Below the pieces are notes generated by a model that was given only the letters and a program-made list of their open reading frames with translations, did not search any database and was not told the DNA's origin. From positions 1-64,000 of the forward strand of contig NZ_JAAOIX010000012.1 of the NCBI RefSeq assembly GCF_011440395.1: DNA of 64,000 nt. Reading direction: 5' to 3'. A program made the position numbers and the translations under genes. Shown here one piece after another: positions 28,847-38,108 of this stretch. Each line of letters starts with the position of its first letter. Positions within the stretch are counted from its first letter, which is position 1. The stretch comes from Pseudomaricurvus alcaniphilus. GTDB lineage: Bacteria; Pseudomonadota; Gammaproteobacteria; Pseudomonadales; Cellvibrionaceae.

Positions 28847-29140
28847 TTAGCCAATTTGATGCACTGTCACCACATGCTCCAGGTCGGCGTCAAAATGGCT
28901 GGCGCGCTGTTTGATCCGCTGCAATTGATCCATGGCGCTGGAACAGGCAAAGCCGTACTTTTCCTGCACCCGCCGGCTGGCGTGGCTCAGGGCTTTCTCG
29001 CTGCGGGCGACAAACTCCGGCACCGGGTAGGACTCGCCAGCGCTAAAATAGTCGTTGATTACCGATGAGGGCGAATAGCAGATCTCTTCCTGGCCATCGG
29101 GCCAGCGCACGTAAAAATGTTGTTCAGGCACAGGGGGCAT
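28847..29140 (-). CDS. nitG: Nit1C cluster small protein (MSMEG_0570 / nitrogen-starvation family)
   Basis: Protein of 97 residues, start MPPVPEQHFYVRWPDGQEEICYSPSS, with VINDYF and a helical C-terminus. It matches the small conserved protein of the Nit1C cluster by size, sequence pattern and position. It overlaps the end of nitF by 17 bases, so translation is coupled. Function is unknown. Confidence 0.87.
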   Translation of the reverse strand: MPPVPEQHFYVRWPDGQEEICYSPSSVINDYFSAGESYPVPEFVARSEKALSHASRRVQEKYGFACSSAMDQLQRIKQRASHFDADLEHVVTVHQIG

Positions 29141-30197
29141 CTCCCAGCGTTGCTTGTTGGATGGTCGGGTTTACGGGTTGCTGGCCGGCGATGGCTAGCG
29201 GCTGCACGCTTTGCGCCTCCGGGCCGAAGCCGGTGAAGGCTTGTTTATTCAGGTCCCAGAATTCGCCACTGGCAGCGCCATAATTGACCCGCAGGATTTT
29301 GTCGTCAGTAATTTCGCCGATGGCCGCAGCGTCAATGTCGCGCTGCGCAAAGCGCGCCAGTAGCGCCGGCAGCTGCTCAGTGCTGGTGGTGAGCAGGTAG
29401 CCAAAGCTGGGAAAGGTTTGCAGCCAGTCAAACCAGTCCACCTGCGCCGGCTTGGGGATTTGCTCCAGCTCGATCTGTGCTCCCACCTGGGAGCTCTCCA
29501 GCAACATAGTGGCGGTGCCCAGCAGGCCGGCCTGGCTGATGTCCTTGGCGGCGCAGGCCAGGCCCTGCTCGGCGATCTGCGGCAGCAACTCCAGGTCGCC
29601 GCGCAAGCGTTGGGGCGGGGCGGTGGTGGCGGCGTTCCAGTTGCGAAACGGCGGCCGGTAACTGCCGCGCAAGTCGATGGCGGCCACCAGCACTTGCCCT
29701 GGCACCGCGGCAAAGCTGCTGAGCAGGGACCTGGCGCGGCCCATGATGGCCACGCTCAGGTGCAGTTGCGGGCTGTGCAGGTTGGTGTGGCCGCCCACCA
29801 CCGGCACCTGGAATACCTGGGCGGCGTGGCTGAGGCCGAGCAGAACTTTACGAGTCACTTCGTCGCGGCCGCCCCAGAGGGTATTGGTAACCGCCACTGG
29901 CCGCCCGCCCATGGCGGCGATGTCACTGATATTGACCATCAGCCCGCACCAGCCGGCAAACCAGGGGTCCTGTTGCACAAATTCCGGCAGAAAGCCCTCC
30001 GCCGCCAGCAGGTCGTAGCCATCGCTGGAGCGAAGCACGGCGGCATCATCGCCGTTGGGGTAGTCGCTGGCAGGGGCGTCGCCGCAGGAGCCGGTTCGGC
30101 CCGGCGGATGGAAAATATCGGCGATCGCCTGGATGTCCTGTTTGTGGTCGATGGCGGCGGACTGGCGCAGGGCAGCCAGCAGGGCGTCAAGCTGCAT
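29124..30197 (-). CDS. nitF: Nit1C cluster AIR synthase-like protein (Sll0787 family)
   Basis: Protein of 357 residues with the PurM/AIR-synthase fold. Recognisable parts are the N-terminal NGDDAAVL metal-binding loop (about 48-55), MVNISDIAAMGG and VPVVGGHTNLHS. Relatives phosphorylate or cyclise carbonyl substrates with ATP. The N-terminus overlaps nitE by 11 bases. Its role inside Nit1C has not been established. Confidence 0.88.
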   Translation of the reverse strand: MQLDALLAALRQSAAIDHKQDIQAIADIFHPPGRTGSCGDAPASDYPNGDDAAVLRSSDGYDLLAAEGFLPEFVQQDPWFAGWCGLMVNISDIAAMGGRPVAVTNTLWGGRDEVTRKVLLGLSHAAQVFQVPVVGGHTNLHSPQLHLSVAIMGRARSLLSSFAAVPGQVLVAAIDLRGSYRPPFRNWNAATTAPPQRLRGDLELLPQIAEQGLACAAKDISQAGLLGTATMLLESSQVGAQIELEQIPKPAQVDWFDWLQTFPSFGYLLTTSTEQLPALLARFAQRDIDAAAIGEITDDKILRVNYGAASGEFWDLNKQAFTGFGPEAQSVQPLAIAGQQPVNPTIQQATLGDAPCA

Positions 30198-30795
30198 GGG
30201 CGGCCCCCGCCTGGCAATTGGCCGGTGGCTGCCTGAGCAGCAGCGGCATAATGTCCGCCGGTATGGCGGGCGCGCGGTTGGTGAGCACGTAACCGCTGCG
30301 TGGCTGCAGGCAGGGCGGATAGTATTCCAGGTCGGCCTGCATCAAGACGTGGGGGGCGCCGGCCAGTTCCAGGGTGTGCTCACGGCGCCAGTGCAAACGC
30401 TGGAACAGGCGCTCATTGCGAGCTTGTACTGTGGCGTAAAACTGCTCGCAGCCCAGGGCGTGGGCGCTGCTCACCGCCAGCTTGATCAGCGCCGCCGCCA
30501 ACCGGCTCTGGCCGCGCAAGTCGCTGGCAATGGCCAGCCGCGACCCCCACCAGACACCGGCGCTGGCCTGGTGAATACGCACCGTGCCGACCACCCGTTC
30601 GTGCCAGCCGCCGTGATTGGCGCTGGCCACCAGCAGTTGTGCCTGCGCATCAACATCATCGGCATCGGTGCCCTCGAACAGGCCCTGTTCCTGGCAGAAT
30701 ATGCGCTGGCGCAACTGCTTGGCGGCGCTTATTTCCCAGTCGAGAGTGGCCCATTTGACGGTGAAGTCCGAGTAGTATTGCTGTTGGCATGCCAT
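30187..30795 (-). CDS. nitE: Nit1C cluster GNAT N-acyltransferase (MSMEG_0567/Sll0786 family)
   Basis: Protein of 202 residues of the GNAT fold. The acyl-CoA-binding segment appears around SDLRGQSRLAAALIK (the usual R/Q-x-x-G-x-G/A loop is altered to RGQSRLA), followed by the core strand and GCEQFYATVQARNERLFQRLHW. The C-terminal tail is long and Pro-rich. It sits between the radical SAM gene (35-base gap) and nitF. Confidence 0.87.
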   Translation of the reverse strand: MACQQQYYSDFTVKWATLDWEISAAKQLRQRIFCQEQGLFEGTDADDVDAQAQLLVASANHGGWHERVVGTVRIHQASAGVWWGSRLAIASDLRGQSRLAAALIKLAVSSAHALGCEQFYATVQARNERLFQRLHWRREHTLELAGAPHVLMQADLEYYPPCLQPRSGYVLTNRAPAIPADIMPLLLRQPPANCQAGAAHAA

Positions 30796-30830
30796 GGGTT
30801 TACCCCCTTTGGTACTGGCCGGATTCAGGT

Positions 30831-31914
30831 TTAGCTGGCCGTTTCATAGCGGCTTTGGGTGGAGCAGGCCCCACAGCGCCCGCAGCCGGCCTTGATGTCG
30901 CTGGAGTGCAAGCCGGCGGCGCCGATGGCACGGCCCAGCGGTTGCAGAATGGCGGTCATAAACTCACTGTCCGGTGGCGGGTGATCCTCCAGCGGTGTGC
31001 CGCGGATGGGTACGAAGGGCACCACAAACGGGTAGACCCCCAGCTCCAGCAGTTCGGTGCAGGTCTCCAGAATGGTCTCGCGGCTATCCCCGAGGCCGGC
31101 GAGAATGTAGGTGCTGACCTGGCCGCGGCCAAACACCGCCACTGCATCCCTGAAGGCCTGCATATACTGCGTCACCGTTACCTCGGCCTTGGCCGGCATG
31201 ATGCTGCGGCGCAACTCGGGGCTGATCACTTCCAGGTGCATGCCCAGGGCATCGGCACCCGCCTCGCGCAGGCGCTGGAACCAGGCCGGGTCGTCCGGCG
31301 GTTCGCACTGCACCTGGATGGGCAAGTCCACCGCGGTCTTGACCGCGGCCACGCTCTCACACAGGATTTTGGCGCCGCGGTCGGGCGAGGCGGGGGTGCC
31401 GGTGGTCATCACCATGTGTTTGACGCCGTCCAGCTCGACCGCCGCCCGGGCCACTTCCGCCAGCATGGCGGGGGTCTTGTAGGCGATGGTGCGCCCGGCC
31501 GCCAGCGACTGGCCAATTGCGCAGAACTTGCAGGTTTTGCTGCGCTTTTCGTAGCGGATGCAGGTCTGCAATACCGTGGTGGCCAGCACATCGGTGCCGT
31601 GCAGAGTGGCGATCTGGTGGTAGGGTATGCCGTCCGCGGTTTGCCGCTGGTAAAACCCGGGGCTTTGGGCAAAGCCCACTTCGGTGAGAGGAATGCCGTC
31701 GCGCAGTAACTTGTGGGCGCGCTGCTCGTCTTCCTGCAGGGTAAAAGGCGAATACATGGCGGCGCCGGTATGCACCGGTACCATAATCGTCTCGCCGTTG
31801 ATCACCAGTGCCTGGTGATCCGAGGGGCCGGCCCCGCCGCGGCGGCTGACGTGCTCCTGGCTCGGGTTGAGCAGGCGCACGCCGCGGGTTTGCAGCGCTG
31901 TGAGCAGGTCTTGC

Positions 31915-31937
<23 letters not shown>
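30831..31937 (-). CDS. nitD: Nit1C cluster radical SAM protein (MSMEG_0568 family)
   Basis: Protein of 368 residues. The cysteine cluster has the spacing C-x9-C-x2-C ([14 protein letters not shown]) rather than the usual C-x3-C-x2-C. The glycine-rich and GTP-like motifs of the radical SAM barrel follow ([30 protein letters not shown]). A second Cys group near the C-terminus (CGRCGAC) may bind an auxiliary cluster. The ATG at 31937 is preferred: GGAGGAG lies seven bases upstream and homologues start near it; it overlaps nitC by 23 bases. Confidence 0.9.
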
Positions 31938-32919
<982 letters not shown>

Positions 32920-32931
32920 GGCGCAGCTCCC

Positions 32932-33414
32932 CTACACGGTCCAGGTGTCGATGATAAAGGCGTTCTCCCGGGTGTGCAGAAGCTTCAGATCGAGCACGTC
33001 CAGCGGGCTGATGGGGCGAATGCCCTCGATCAGCGACGGTTCGCCGTGACCGTACAGCGCCTGCAGGGCAAAGCGGCAGGCGTACACCTTGCCGCCTTCG
33101 CCCATAAATTTCTTCAACTGATTGGTGAAATTCTGGTGGCCGGGAAAGGCCTCGTCGCCGAGGGTGGGGAAGCCCCGCTGCAGGCCGAGGGTGACGCCCG
33201 GGCCGTAGAGTAAAATGGAGGTCTCGTATCCTTTGCGCTGCAGGCGGGTGGCTTGCAGCATATTGACCAGGCCGATAGAGCCCTCGAAGGCCACGGTGTG
33301 AAAGGTCACCAGGGCCTTCTCGCCGGCCTCGGCCTGGACATCTTCAAATACCTTTTCCTCGTAGTCGACAAAAAAGTCGCCGTCTTTGTGCTTGGGGGTA
33401 GTGACTTCAGGCAT
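32932..33414 (-). CDS. nitB: Nit1C cluster protein NitB (MSMEG_0572/Sll0783 family)
   Basis: Protein of 160 residues, first gene of the operon. It contains a DsrE-like pattern: [36 protein letters not shown] and [14 protein letters not shown]. The family is annotated in databases as nitrogen-starvation responsive, from Synechocystis data. GAGGAA lies about seven bases upstream of the ATG at 33414; a longer frame has no support. Function is unproven. Confidence 0.88.
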   Translation of the reverse strand: MPEVTTPKHKDGDFFVDYEEKVFEDVQAEAGEKALVTFHTVAFEGSIGLVNMLQATRLQRKGYETSILLYGPGVTLGLQRGFPTLGDEAFPGHQNFTNQLKKFMGEGGKVYACRFALQALYGHGEPSLIEGIRPISPLDVLDLKLLHTRENAFIIDTWTV

Positions 33415-33536
33415 GGTTGCTTCCTCTTTGGATGTTGGGGTGTGGTGACAGGGAATGGGCCCGCAGGGCAGGTTTTTGGCTGTCACTCAGGGGAAGAACA
33501 TTTGCAACCCATATGCCAGTGGCAATCTGCAGGCAA

Positions 33537-33727
33537 CCAATCAAGCGCCGATCAACGGCAGGATATCGGCTTGATTGGCCATTGATTGGCGTGTGCTTGG
33601 CCCGGCTACGCGGACTTGCCACCATGCACAGGAATGGCGCGCCAAGGGAGTGCTCGCATCAAAATGCGCCACAAATACTGGCGCCAGTTGCGATCATTGA
33701 TTGGTGTGCGGTGCGATCAATGATCGC
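33537..33727. promoter_or_regulatory. candidate operator region between nitB and the MocR regulator
   Basis: The 411-base gap between the divergent genes holds repeated motifs: TTGATTGG at 33571, 33582 and 33697, its inverse CCAATCAA at 33537, and a perfect 12-base inverted repeat GCGATCATTGAT (33690-33701) / ATCAATGATCGC (33716-33727) with a 14-base spacer. MocR-type regulators bind direct repeats in such positions, so these are probable sites for the adjacent regulator; the assignment is inference. Confidence 0.6.
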
Positions 33728-33825
33728 CAGAGCGCTGGAATGGATTGTGCTTTCCGAGTTGGTCAGTGTCGCGGGGCCTGTTCCAGGGGTGTGGCGAGTT
33801 GAGCAACGCAAAGGTGTGCAAGAGT

Positions 33826-35226
33826 ATGAAGAATCGCTACAGCCACTGGTTTGCCGCATTGGCGAGCGACGATAAAAGCCCGGTCTATCGGCGCCTGGTT
33901 AACCTGATCGCCGCGGATATCGACAGTGGCCTCTACCAGCCCCAGGAGCGCCTGCCAACGCTGCGCGATATGGCCGCGCGCCTCAGCCTCAACTATTCCA
34001 CCGTCGCCCGGGCCTACAGCGAAGCGCGCAGCCGCGGCCTGATAGATTCCAGCCCGGGCACCGGCAGCTACGTCAAGGGCAAGACGCCGAGCTTCTCGCT
34101 GCGCGGCGGCGGTGACGTGGAGATGACCATGAACTCCCTGCCGGAGCCGGCCGACCCGGCGCTGCTGGAGGCGCTTAACGCTGAGGCCGCGGCGCTGTTC
34201 GACGGTGGTAATCTGCAGTCGCTGCTGCGCTACCAGGATTTCGGCGGCAGCGAGGCGGACAAGCTGGCCGGGGTGCAACTATTGGCGCCCCTGCTCGAGC
34301 AGCCTTCGGTGGAGCGGATGCTGGTGTGCCCGGGCATTCACAGCGTGCTGGTGGCGCTGCTGTCCATGCTGGCCAAAGCCGGAGATACGGTGTGTGTACC
34401 GGACCTGGTGTACCCCGGCTTGAAAGCCATTGCGGCGCAGCTGGGGGTCAGTCTCAAGGCACTGGAATGCGACAGCGAGGGGCCGACAATCCGCTCGCTG
34501 GAAGCCATGTGCCGGGCCGAATCGGTGGCCGCGCTCTACCTGAACCCGACTCTGCAAAACCCCACCACCCACACCATGAGTATGCGGCGCCGGGAGGCCA
34601 TCGCCGACCTGGCCCGGCGCTACAGCCTGCCCATTATCGAGGACGACGCTTACGCCCTGGTGCCCGAAGTGCCAGTGGCACCCATCGCCAACCTGGTGCC
34701 GGAACTGACCTACTACGTTACCGGCTTGTCCAAGTGCTTCGGGCCGGGGATGCGGGTTGCCTACCTGCATACCCCGGGCAAATTGATCGCCAAGCGCACC
34801 GCCGGCGCGCTGCGCTCGCTGTCGGTGATGGCGAGCCCGGTCAACAATGCCCTGGCAACCCGCTGGATCGACAAGGGCATGCTGGCGGCGATGGTCACTT
34901 CTATTCGCGCCGAGAGCAGGGCTCGCCAGGCACTGGCAGCGCAATATTTCAGCGACTACAGCTACGCAGCTCACCCGGACGGTTTCCACCTGTGGCTGAC
35001 CCTGCCCGGCGCGGTGGAGCAAAGCCCCTCAGTGGTGGCCAGTCACCTGCGTACGCAAAAGGTGGGGGTAGTCTCCAGCGCGGCGTTTTCCACCAACAAC
35101 CGACCGCCACCCGCGGTGCGCCTGTGCCTCGGCGGCACCACCACCCGTTATCAGTATGAAGAGTCCCTCAAGCTGGTGGTGGATATACTGGAACACCCCT
35201 CACATTTGAGCAGCATTTCGTTTTAA
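33826..35226 (+). CDS. MocR-family transcriptional regulator (GntR + aminotransferase domains)
   Basis: Protein of 466 residues: an N-terminal winged HTH (about 12-78; SPVYRRLVNLIAADID, ERLPTLRDMAARLSLNYSTVARAY) and a fold-type I aminotransferase domain (about 115-450) with the PLP Lys in TGLSKCFGPG. Such proteins use PLP or an amino compound as a signal and activate or repress a divergent operon. It is back-to-back with nitBCDEFGH and is the obvious regulator of that cluster. The ATG at 33826 is chosen from the AAGG upstream and homologue length. Confidence 0.93.
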   Translation: MKNRYSHWFAALASDDKSPVYRRLVNLIAADIDSGLYQPQERLPTLRDMAARLSLNYSTVARAYSEARSRGLIDSSPGTGSYVKGKTPSFSLRGGGDVEMTMNSLPEPADPALLEALNAEAAALFDGGNLQSLLRYQDFGGSEADKLAGVQLLAPLLEQPSVERMLVCPGIHSVLVALLSMLAKAGDTVCVPDLVYPGLKAIAAQLGVSLKALECDSEGPTIRSLEAMCRAESVAALYLNPTLQNPTTHTMSMRRREAIADLARRYSLPIIEDDAYALVPEVPVAPIANLVPELTYYVTGLSKCFGPGMRVAYLHTPGKLIAKRTAGALRSLSVMASPVNNALATRWIDKGMLAAMVTSIRAESRARQALAAQYFSDYSYAAHPDGFHLWLTLPGAVEQSPSVVASHLRTQKVGVVSSAAFSTNNRPPPAVRLCLGGTTTRYQYEESLKLVVDILEHPSHLSSISF

Positions 35227-35322
35227 GCAGCGCTTTACCGGGGCCGTCGCCGCTGCAATTTTTACGATTTTGGCCCTTTTGCAACTTGTTGAAAAATAAA
35301 CGCAAAATTCCTGTTGCAGCTG

Positions 35323-35351
35323 TTGACCACTGTAAAAACCATCCCTATAAT
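35323..35351 (+). promoter_or_regulatory. sigma-70 promoter of tRNA-fMet
   Basis: -35 TTGACC (35323-35328), 17-base spacer, -10 TATAAT (35346-35351), then a GC-rich discriminator (GCGCGGCC) as is usual for stable RNA genes. The tRNA starts 42 bases after the -10. Confidence 0.9.
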
Positions 35352-35392
35352 GCGCGGCCTTGGTTAGGGAAACACACCTACCAAGTTGTTGA

Positions 35393-35469
<77 letters not shown>

Positions 35470-35487
35470 AATTCCAAAAAACCGCCA

Positions 35488-35517
35488 GTGCTTGAAGCCC
35501 TGGCGGTTTTTTTATGG
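35488..35517 (+). terminator. terminator of tRNA-fMet (first of three copies)
   Basis: AACCGCCAG TGCTTGAAGCC CTGGCGGTTTTTTTA: seven-base G-C stem with T7. Copies lie at about 35680 and 36050. Confidence 0.9.
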
Positions 35518-35838
35518 GCGCAAATTTTGGGGCCAAGGGGGTAGGGTGCAGAACCTACCCAGGTTCGAGTGATTGCGGCTGAGCAATCACCAACAAGCCG
35601 CGCTAGCGGCGCAGCCCGCAGGGGACTTGCAGCCCTTAGGCTGCAAGGATTCAATCCTGCCCCCGCTACCAAATTCCAAAAAACCGCCAGTGCTTGAAGC
35701 CCTGGCGGTTTTTTTATGGGCGCAAATTTTGGGGCCAAGGGGGTAGGGTGCAGAACCTACCCAGGTTCCAGTGATTGCGGTTGAGCAATCACCAACAAGC
35801 CGCGCTAGCGGCGCAGCCCGCAGGGGACTTGCAGCCCT

Positions 35839-36003
35839 AGGGAGCCTGCCAGACTTAGGATTACCCTGCTGCGGCGGCGGGAAATTGGCTCATTTTTCCG
35901 TTCATTTTCGTTGAATAGAACCACTATTCGCCTCAAATGACCAAAAAAATGATCTCAATTTCTCGCGCGCCTCGTTACGGGCACCTAAGCCCGGCAGGCT
36001 CCG
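35839..36003. mobile_element. 164-bp palindromic (MITE-like) insertion in the tail array
   Basis: Compared with the neighbouring uninterrupted repeat unit, this unit carries 164 extra bases. The ends are GGAGCCTGCCAGACTTAGG (35841-35859) and the near-inverse CCTAAGCCCGGCAGGCTCC (35984-36002), matching at 17 of 19 positions. The interior is also palindromic: GAAATTG at 35881 with CAATTTC near 35957, CATTTTT with AAAAATG, and GAATAG with CTATTC. The whole could fold into a single long hairpin. It is too short to code for a transposase. Confidence 0.85.
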
Positions 36004-36109
36004 TGGCTGCAAGGATTCAATCCTGCCCCCGCTACCAAATTCTAAAAAACCGCCAGTGCTTGAAGCCCTGGCGGTTTTTTTATGGGCGCAGGTTTTGGGA
36101 TTAATCAGA

Positions 36110-36898
36110 TTAGAATACTGAACGTACTATCCCTCCATCAATTCTGAGCGCCGCGCCGTTGATCGCCGAAGAGAGAGGGCTGCTTAGGAAGCATACAAAA
36201 TCAGCAATCTCTTTTGGGTCAATCAGGCGACCTATAATGGAGGTTGGACGATTTTCACGCATAAACTTCTCTTCAGCGGCCTCGTATTCCATTTCGGGAA
36301 ATAGGTCCTGAATAAATGTTTTCACGCCTTCGGTACGAGTTGACCCCGGCAGGATGGTATTTACAGTAACGCCTGTGCCTTTTGTTAACTCAGCCAAGCT
36401 GCGCGATATGGACATCTGCATTGTTTTAGTAGCGCTATAATGAGCCATTTCCGGTGCTGGGTTCACAGCGGATTCACTAGAGACAAACAGCAGGCGACCC
36501 GTGTTGCGGGCAATCATAGCTTGTAAATAATGGCGGCTGAGACGAACACCGGACTTGATATTCACATCGATGATTTTTTGCCACTGCTCATCGGTGCTGT
36601 CGAAGAATTCGACCGACTCATAGATACCCAAGTTGTTAATTAAGATGTCAACTCCAGGTAGCTCCCTGATCGTCTTTTCATTGCCTTCGAGCGTTGCGTT
36701 GTCAGCGACCAGACTGATTAGTTGCGCATTTGGTACCCGCTTGACAATGGCTTCCATCGCGCTCTGAACAGCCTGTTCAGAGCGTCCATTGATGACAACA
36801 TTAGCTCCTTCAGCGGCTAAAGCGGTAGCGATTTCCAGGCCGATCCCTCCTGAAGAGGCTGTGATCAATACTGTTTTTCCGGTTAGTTCTAGATTCAT
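36110..36898 (-). CDS. SDR family oxidoreductase
   Basis: NAD(P)-dependent short-chain dehydrogenase of 262 residues. Cofactor motif TASSGGIGLE (about 13-22), NNLG (88-91), catalytic Ser and YSATK (Tyr-x3-Lys, near 153-157). The sequence is closest in type to 3-oxoacyl-ACP-reductase-like SDRs; the substrate is unknown. Its stop codon lies 11 bases from the end of the third tRNA-tail copy. Divergent from the LysR gene. Confidence 0.9.
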   Translation of the reverse strand: MNLELTGKTVLITASSGGIGLEIATALAAEGANVVINGRSEQAVQSAMEAIVKRVPNAQLISLVADNATLEGNEKTIRELPGVDILINNLGIYESVEFFDSTDEQWQKIIDVNIKSGVRLSRHYLQAMIARNTGRLLFVSSESAVNPAPEMAHYSATKTMQMSISRSLAELTKGTGVTVNTILPGSTRTEGVKTFIQDLFPEMEYEAAEEKFMRENRPTSIIGRLIDPKEIADFVCFLSSPLSSAINGAALRIDGGIVRSVF

Positions 36899-37001
36899 GG
36901 GATGTCTCTGCCTATCACGTTGAAAGAGATGGCAGAATAATTCATTTTATTCGTGCAATTAATGCCTATAATTAAACAATACTTTTGCAAACGAGGAATC
37001 A

Positions 37002-37901
37002 ATGAGTGTCGCCGTCGATCAGCTAAGAGCCTTAATTACTGTTGCTCAATCTGGAAGTTTCAGTCGTGCCGCCGAGCTGCTAGGGCAGACGCCGTCTTAT
37101 GTTAGCCGAAAGGTCAGCGGCCTTGAGCAGCAGTTGGGTATTCGGCTGTTTACTCGAACTACCCGTAAATTGAGTTTGACCCCAGAGGGGAGTGAGGTGT
37201 TAGGGAAGGCTTTAGAGGCCATGAGGATTATTGATGACATTGGAGACAATGCTCTCCACGGGCAGCGCGAACCTCAGGGCAAGCTTAAGGTCGATGCTGC
37301 TTCGCCCTTTTTACAGCAGTGCATCATTCCCAATATTGCTGGTTATCAACAGGCATACCCGAAGGTGGAAATCGAGTTGACGAGCTTTGATCGGGTAGTA
37401 GATCTCGTCGAAAACCAGATCGATATTGCCTTCAGGATTGGCGAGCTTCGTGATTCTTCGCTGCATTACAAACTCATTGGACGCTCCAGGCTGCAGATAC
37501 TGGCTAGCCCGGCTTACCTGGAAAAGTATGGCAAGCCGGAGACCCCTGAGGCTCTGAATCAACATAAATGTTTGGGATTTTCTCAGCCGCTTAGCTTGAA
37601 TAAATGGCCGGTAAAGGTTGCTGCAAATAAAGACGGATTGGTTATTACTCCCGTGTTAACGGCAAGTAGTGGTTCGGCGCTCAGGCAGCTGGCACTAGAG
37701 GGCGTAGGTGTTGTTTGCCTGGCAGGGTTTATGACTTACGACGATATAATATCAGGCCGGCTTGTGCCTTTGTTGGGCGACTATGTTTTAGAGCGTTATC
37801 AGGTGATCAATGCAGTCTTCTATCGTGATTATCAAAGTTCAATGAAGCTAAATAGTTTCATTGATTTTATTAGTCAGAGCATAGCGGGTCGATTGGAATA
37901 A
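37002..37901 (+). CDS. LysR family transcriptional regulator
   Basis: Protein of 299 residues: N-terminal HTH (VDQLRALITVAQSGSFSRAAELLGQTPSYVSRKV..., residues about 5-60), a linker helix and an effector-binding domain of the AaeR/CrgA-like group (RIGELRDSSL; VLTASSGSALRQLALEGVGV). Divergent from the SDR gene with a 100-base gap, the usual regulator-target layout. The pair is bracketed by tRNA-tail terminator copies. Confidence 0.92.
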   Translation: MSVAVDQLRALITVAQSGSFSRAAELLGQTPSYVSRKVSGLEQQLGIRLFTRTTRKLSLTPEGSEVLGKALEAMRIIDDIGDNALHGQREPQGKLKVDAASPFLQQCIIPNIAGYQQAYPKVEIELTSFDRVVDLVENQIDIAFRIGELRDSSLHYKLIGRSRLQILASPAYLEKYGKPETPEALNQHKCLGFSQPLSLNKWPVKVAANKDGLVITPVLTASSGSALRQLALEGVGVVCLAGFMTYDDIISGRLVPLLGDYVLERYQVINAVFYRDYQSSMKLNSFIDFISQSIAGRLE

Positions 37902-37945
37902 GAGCTGCGGTGATTTAATCGGGCCCGCTGCAAGCTTTAACACGC

Positions 37946-37973
37946 GCCGCGGCGCGCTTTAAGTTGTTCGTGG
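37946..37973 (-). repeat. fragment matching the start of hipB
   Basis: GCGCTTTAAGTTGTTCGTG here repeats nearly exactly at 39679-39696 inside hipB (GTGCTTTAAGTTGTTCGTG). On the reverse strand it encodes HEQLKARR, the same residues as near the HipB N-terminus. It lies about 1.7 kb from hipB, beyond hipA, and looks like a scar of duplication or recombination around the toxin-antitoxin locus. Confidence 0.65.
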
Positions 37974-38013
37974 ATAAGGGGGCGAAGGGATTATTTTTGA
38001 ACCAACTTATCCT

Positions 38014-38059
38014 GCCAGTGCTTGTAGCTCTGGCTTTTTTTATGGACGCAGCTTTTGGG
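38014..38059 (+). repeat. degenerate fourth copy of the tRNA-fMet terminator segment
   Basis: GCCAGTGCTTG-x-AGC-x-CTGGC, T7, ATGG-x-CGCAG-x-TTTTGGG: same order and length as in the copies at 35488 and 36050, with a few substitutions and two bases lost in the stem. No tRNA piece precedes it. It is in the same orientation as the other copies and closes the 1.9-kb SDR/LysR segment on its right. Confidence 0.8.
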
Positions 38060-38073
38060 TTGAATTCAGAAAA

Positions 38074-38108
38074 GCCGCTAGAGTCAAATAGCTCTAGCGG
38101 CTTTTTTT
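38074..38108 (+). terminator. terminator overlapping the end of hipA
   Basis: Perfect ten-base stem GCCGCTAGAG / CTCTAGCGGC with T7 on the + strand and a shorter T-run on the other, so it can act in both directions. The hipA stop codon (reverse strand) is inside the right arm, and the T-run encodes the Lys-Lys near the end of HipA. The bases following (ATGGGC) again match the tRNA-tail repeats. Confidence 0.85.

Noticed and set aside
35653-36037. Second and third tRNA-fMet genes
   Set aside because: Only the T-arm 3' part and acceptor end are copied; D-arm and anticodon arm are missing.
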